From: Flavobacterium gawalongense
Lineage (GTDB): Bacteria > Bacteroidota > Bacteroidia > Flavobacteriales > Flavobacteriaceae
DNA: 64,000 nucleotides
Direction: 5' to 3'
Assembly (NCBI RefSeq): GCF_007097265.1
Contig: NZ_VJZP01000004.1
Span: forward strand, 103,092 to 167,091
Position 1 is the stretch's first letter; each line of letters begins with the position of its first letter. A program made the position numbers and the translations under genes. This document shows positions 60,968-64,000 of this stretch, one piece after another. Under the pieces are notes generated by a model. That model was not told the DNA's origin. It saw nothing but the letters and a program-made list of their open reading frames with translations, and made no database searches.

Positions 60968-61729
60968 GTGATCCATATTAAAAAAACAGTATTTAGAGGT
61001 CTTTTATTAACATTGGTATTAATAAAAACATCCGTTCTCTTTTCTCAACAATTAGATAGTCCAAAGAATGATTTAAAGTTTAAAGGTGCTATTAGTGTCA
61101 CAAATAATGGTATTTCTATTATACCTACATTTACCTTAGGGAAACCCGCGGCAATAGTTAATCTGTCGGTTGGAACAAGCAGACTAACTTTTGAGCCTGA
61201 ATTGCGATTTTCATTAGAAGGAAAGCCATGGGCATTTATTTTTTGGGGGCGATATAAAGCATATAAAAGCGATAAATTTTCATTGAATATAGGAGCTCAT
61301 CCTGCATTTGCATTTAAAACAATCCCTTTAACTAAAGATGGTGTTACAAGTGATTATATTGTAAGTCAAAGATATGTGGCTACAGAGGTTGTTCCTACCT
61401 ACCACATTTCTAAAGACTTAACCTTGGGGATGTATTATTTATATTCTCATGGTTTTGATTTAGGGACTATTAAAAACACGCATTTTGTTACAGTGAATAC
61501 TGGTATCTCAAATATTGAAGTATCTAATAGTTTACGAATGAAGATAAGTCCGCAAGTGTACTACCTTCGAATGAATGATGCTGATGGTTTTTATACGAGT
61601 ACTATGTTTACAGTATCAAAAGTTGACAATCCAATCTCAGTTTCAGTATTCTTCAATAAAGTGATTGATACCAATATAGCGGCGAGTAAAGACTTCGTTT
61701 GGAATGCAACACTAACCTATGCTTTTTAA
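60968..61729 (+). CDS. exported outer-membrane-like protein, paralogue 2
   Basis: 253 residues. The frame opens at GTG 60968 (MIHIKKTVFRGLLLTLVLIK, a leader); an ATG at 60958 is in another frame and stops at once. The mature part repeats the pattern of the 54047 product (VTNNGISIIPTFTLGKPAAI, FEPELRFSLEGKPW). No family recognised. It lies before an AraC gene. Confidence 0.65.
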   Translation: MIHIKKTVFRGLLLTLVLIKTSVLFSQQLDSPKNDLKFKGAISVTNNGISIIPTFTLGKPAAIVNLSVGTSRLTFEPELRFSLEGKPWAFIFWGRYKAYKSDKFSLNIGAHPAFAFKTIPLTKDGVTSDYIVSQRYVATEVVPTYHISKDLTLGMYYLYSHGFDLGTIKNTHFVTVNTGISNIEVSNSLRMKISPQVYYLRMNDADGFYTSTMFTVSKVDNPISVSVFFNKVIDTNIAASKDFVWNATLTYAF

Positions 61730-61808
61730 ATAATCCTGCAATTTTTTGTTAAAAATTTGACCAGGCTGTAATTAGGCATTACCTTTATTTAAAATTGCTA
61801 TCTTATTT

Positions 61809-62708
61809 ATGGAAAAAACAGAGTCAATAGAAGATTTTTATAAGACAAAATTCGATTGGATGCCCGAAAATTTTAAAAATGAAATTGGGCATTTCAATGT
61901 TTTTAATTTAGAACCTTTTGTTGGCGAAAAAGCGCAACCTGTCCCCTATAAACGCCGTGATTTTTATAAAATCATGTTGGTGAAGGGTAATAGCAAAGTA
62001 CACTATGCAGACAAGGTGGTGGAAGTTAAAAAACAGGCATTATCTTTTTCTAATCCGCAGATACCTTATAAGTGGGAACATCTTGATAACATTAGCGAGG
62101 GTTCTTTCTGTATTTTCAATCAACATTTTTTTCATCAATATGGGAACCTGAATCAATACTCGGTTTTTCAACCTAACGGCACACATATTTTTGAATTGAC
62201 TGATGAACAGGTAGAAAAAATCGCGGTCATTTATAAACGTATGTTTGAAGAAATCAATTCAGAATATGTTTACAAATACGATGTATTACGAAATCTTGTT
62301 TTTGAATTATTGCATTTTGCCATGAAAATGGATCCTTCTGCCAATATTGAAAATCAACAATTGAATGCTTCTCAAAGAATTTCTACCTTATTTTTAGAAC
62401 TTTTAGAACGTCAATTTCCTATTGATGATACCAATCAAAAAGTCCATTTTAGAACGGCTTCCGATTTTGCAAACCAGTTAAATATTCATGTCAATCATTT
62501 GAATAAGGCAGTAAAAGAAACTACTCAAAAAACAACCTCTCAAATTATTGCCGAACGAGTTTTGCAAGAATCTAAAATTTTATTAAAACACAGTAATTGG
62601 AATGTGTCAGAGATTGCTTATGCATTAGGATTCACAGAAGTCACTAATTTCAATAACTTTTTTAAAAAACATTTACAGTTAAGTCCATTAAAATTCAGGA
62701 ATCTTTGA
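61809..62708 (+). CDS. AraC-family transcriptional regulator
   Basis: 299 residues. An N-terminal cupin-like sensor (YKIMLVKGNSKVHYADKVVE) is followed by two HTH units in the last 100 residues (LNIHVNHLNKAVKETTQKTT and VSEIAYALGFTEVTNFNNFF, ending LQLSPLKFR). Together with the small NTF2-like gene downstream it may form one locus. Inducer unknown. Confidence 0.92.
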   Translation: MEKTESIEDFYKTKFDWMPENFKNEIGHFNVFNLEPFVGEKAQPVPYKRRDFYKIMLVKGNSKVHYADKVVEVKKQALSFSNPQIPYKWEHLDNISEGSFCIFNQHFFHQYGNLNQYSVFQPNGTHIFELTDEQVEKIAVIYKRMFEEINSEYVYKYDVLRNLVFELLHFAMKMDPSANIENQQLNASQRISTLFLELLERQFPIDDTNQKVHFRTASDFANQLNIHVNHLNKAVKETTQKTTSQIIAERVLQESKILLKHSNWNVSEIAYALGFTEVTNFNNFFKKHLQLSPLKFRNL

Positions 62709-62791
62709 TTTTTGTAAGGTATTGTTTGATTATCGTTATTCTGTGCTTTGCGGCATAATTATCTTTGAACTTTAATTAAAATACTTTCAAA

Positions 62792-63214
62792 ATGAAAAAA
62801 ATTTTCACACTCCTTACTCTTTTTATTGTGGCTAATGTGTTTGGTCAATCAAAAGCAGAATCAGAAATTCTGTCTTTATCAAAAGAAAAATTTCGTTGGC
62901 AAGTAGAAGCAAAGGTTGATTCCTTGGCCAATCTTTTTGACAATAATGTGGCTATTATTCAAGCTAGTGGGGCAATTAAATCTAAAAAAGAATATCTAGA
63001 CGATGTAAAAAATGGAACCCCCGTTTTTAATAGCATTGAAATAAAAGAAGCATCTGCGAGAATCTTCGGTAAAACAGCTATTGTAATTGGGAAAGGCCTT
63101 TTTACTATAACAAAAGATGCAACCGAAGTCACTTACAATGTCATGTATTCTGAAGTGTATGTGCTACAAAATAAAAAATGGAAATTGGTTTCACGCCACT
63201 CTAGCCACATCTAA
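62792..63214 (+). CDS. exported NTF2/DUF4440-like protein
   Basis: 140 residues with signal peptide (MKKIFTLLTLFIVANVFGQ). SnoaL/DUF4440 pattern: FRWQVEAKVDSLANLFDNNV, VIGKGLFTITKDATEVTYNV and YSEVYVLQNKKWKLVSRHSS. Probably a small exported enzyme or binding protein; activity not assigned. Confidence 0.85.
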   Translation: MKKIFTLLTLFIVANVFGQSKAESEILSLSKEKFRWQVEAKVDSLANLFDNNVAIIQASGAIKSKKEYLDDVKNGTPVFNSIEIKEASARIFGKTAIVIGKGLFTITKDATEVTYNVMYSEVYVLQNKKWKLVSRHSSHI

Positions 63215-63267
63215 ATTCGTAAAAATAGGTATTTAAATTTCACTCTTTTTTTATTAAAGCGGCCAAT

Positions 63268-63498
63268 ATGGATGCATCTTCTTTAAAACGTATGCCAATA
63301 CTCATCATCATCCTGGGGAGTTACCTGATGATTGTACTGGATATTTCTATCGTCATAACTGCGTTCCCAAAGATTCAGCATGAACTCAATTTCTCCACTA
63401 CGGAGCTTACCTGGGTACAAAATGGGTATACACTTGCCTTTGGTTGGTTGCTGTTTCCACAGGTTGGTCCGTTTATGTTGCTACCAGATTTGCTGTAA
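63268..63498 (+). pseudogene. truncated MFS (DHA2-type) transporter
   Basis: 76 codons. MDASSLKRMPILIIILGSYL, then DISIVITAFPKIQ and TELTWVQNGYTLAFG are the first helices of a 14-helix DHA2 drug exporter. After about TLAFGW the sequence switches to an SDR gene in another frame and stops. Only two of 14 helices remain. Confidence 0.85.
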
Positions 63499-63832
63499 TG
63501 GGTCTTTCAGAGGTTGCCGCAGAAGATGTTAAAGAATTTGGAATTCATGTTACTGCAATTGCGCCAGGAGTTTCTCGTACTTCTTTTTAAATGAAGAATC
63601 TATTATTTATGCGGCTAATACAATTGAAGAATACTCCGCTATAAGAACATCTCATAGTAAAAATGCAGGTTTCAATGGTTAACAATTTGGAGACCCAAAT
63701 GGGGCAGCCAGCATGATTATAAAAGTTGCTGAAAGTCAAAATCCGCCTATACGATTATTTTTAGGTACTGACGCATTTAATAGGGCCAAGACAAAAATTA
63801 ATATCCTTGAAACGGAATTTAGAAAAAAATAA
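63453..63832 (+). pseudogene. 3' part of a short-chain dehydrogenase gene
   Basis: ATRFAVMGLSEVAAEDVKEF, then GIHVTAIAPGVSRTSF reads like the SDR C-terminal half (the YxxxK region and the PG motif). A lost T makes a stop at about 63588, and after a frame shift LNEESIIYAANTIEEYSAIR continues with a further stop at about 63680, then GDPNGAASMIIKVAESQNPP and a stop at 63830-63832. The 5' half is missing. Confidence 0.8.
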
Positions 63833-64000
63833 AGATGGCTCTTTATCAACCGATTTTAAGTGATACTTATCTAACTTCCTTTAACATTAGAGAAAGCATA
63901 GCTGATTATTTTACTTATAGTTATAGGTATAGGCGTTTAGGTCGCAATTTATTATTTTTGCCTGATGGCAGATAGAAATATTTTTAGAGGAGTGAATTCA
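63833..64000. other. right edge, nothing supported
   Basis: No gene or structure that I can support; a 46-codon frame from 63835 has no family features. Confidence 0.3.

Noticed and set aside
63835..63978. 46-codon frame at the right edge
   Set aside because: Short, no features, next to decayed genes.
1..64000. CRISPR array or cas genes
   Set aside because: No regularly spaced repeats; the RecB/Cas4-like domain at 17909-20500 has no cas neighbours.
1..64000. Riboswitches or other structured RNAs
   Set aside because: No known consensus recognised; hairpins seen are explained as terminators, operators or repeats.

Overview
The window looks like a chromosomal segment of a Flavobacterium-type bacterium (Bacteroidota). 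The signs are strong A+T richness, promoters of the TTG-19 bp-TAnnTTTG class, weak Shine-Dalgarno use, TonB receptor/lipoprotein pairs, LytS/LytTR signalling, a DUF6377 regulator and a tRNA without encoded CCA. All family calls were made by reading translated sequence; no database search was run.

Layout. 1-11.3 kb is core-like and mostly minus strand: a DUF5689 lipoprotein and TonB receptor pair, an MFS transporter, a Gfo/Idh/MocA oxidoreductase, a YqjM-type ene-reductase and, on the plus strand, rseP. Its gaps hold several long perfect or near-perfect hairpins. tRNA-Asn (11391-11464) is an occupied integration site. Island A (11.44-29.2 kb) has a 47-bp exact direct repeat of the tRNA 3' end at its two ends, a CTnDOT-like tyrosine recombinase, three XRE regulators with palindromic operators, many small secreted proteins, a membrane-anchored protein with two nuclease-like domains, and a replication module (RecA-like ATPase, DUF3871, P-loop primase/helicase-like protein, GIY-YIG endonuclease). 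No capsid, portal, relaxase or secretion genes were seen, so it resembles a satellite or a mobilisable element carried in trans. Island B (29.2-38.26 kb) is a minus-strand defence block: type III res, a BRO-N protein, type III mod, SIR2 and HerA, the last four nearly or actually overlapping. It ends with a diverged copy of the same right-end sequence and a decayed att, so two related elements probably accreted in tandem.

38.4-64 kb is accessory metabolism: a duplicated TIM-barrel sugar isomerase/epimerase gene, a LytS/LytTR pair with a TonB receptor sharing a 25-bp operator-like motif, a GH13 alpha-glucosidase next to its likely DUF6377 regulator, two AraC regulators, a UlaG-like hydrolase, a GH3 glucosidase, HxlR/DinB, SnoaL-like and alpha/beta-hydrolase genes. 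This part is rich in duplication and decay: paired paralogues, a nonsense-mutated monooxygenase copy, a gene-tail fragment, repeated terminators, a 171-bp MITE with an 8-bp target duplication inside a terminator, and an MFS/SDR wreck at the right edge.

The strongest candidates for new biology are the 863-residue secreted-leader/transmembrane/double-nuclease protein (17909-20500), the fused RM + SIR2-HerA operon with its palindrome-flanked BRO gene, and the twin XRE/secreted-protein modules that share one operator.
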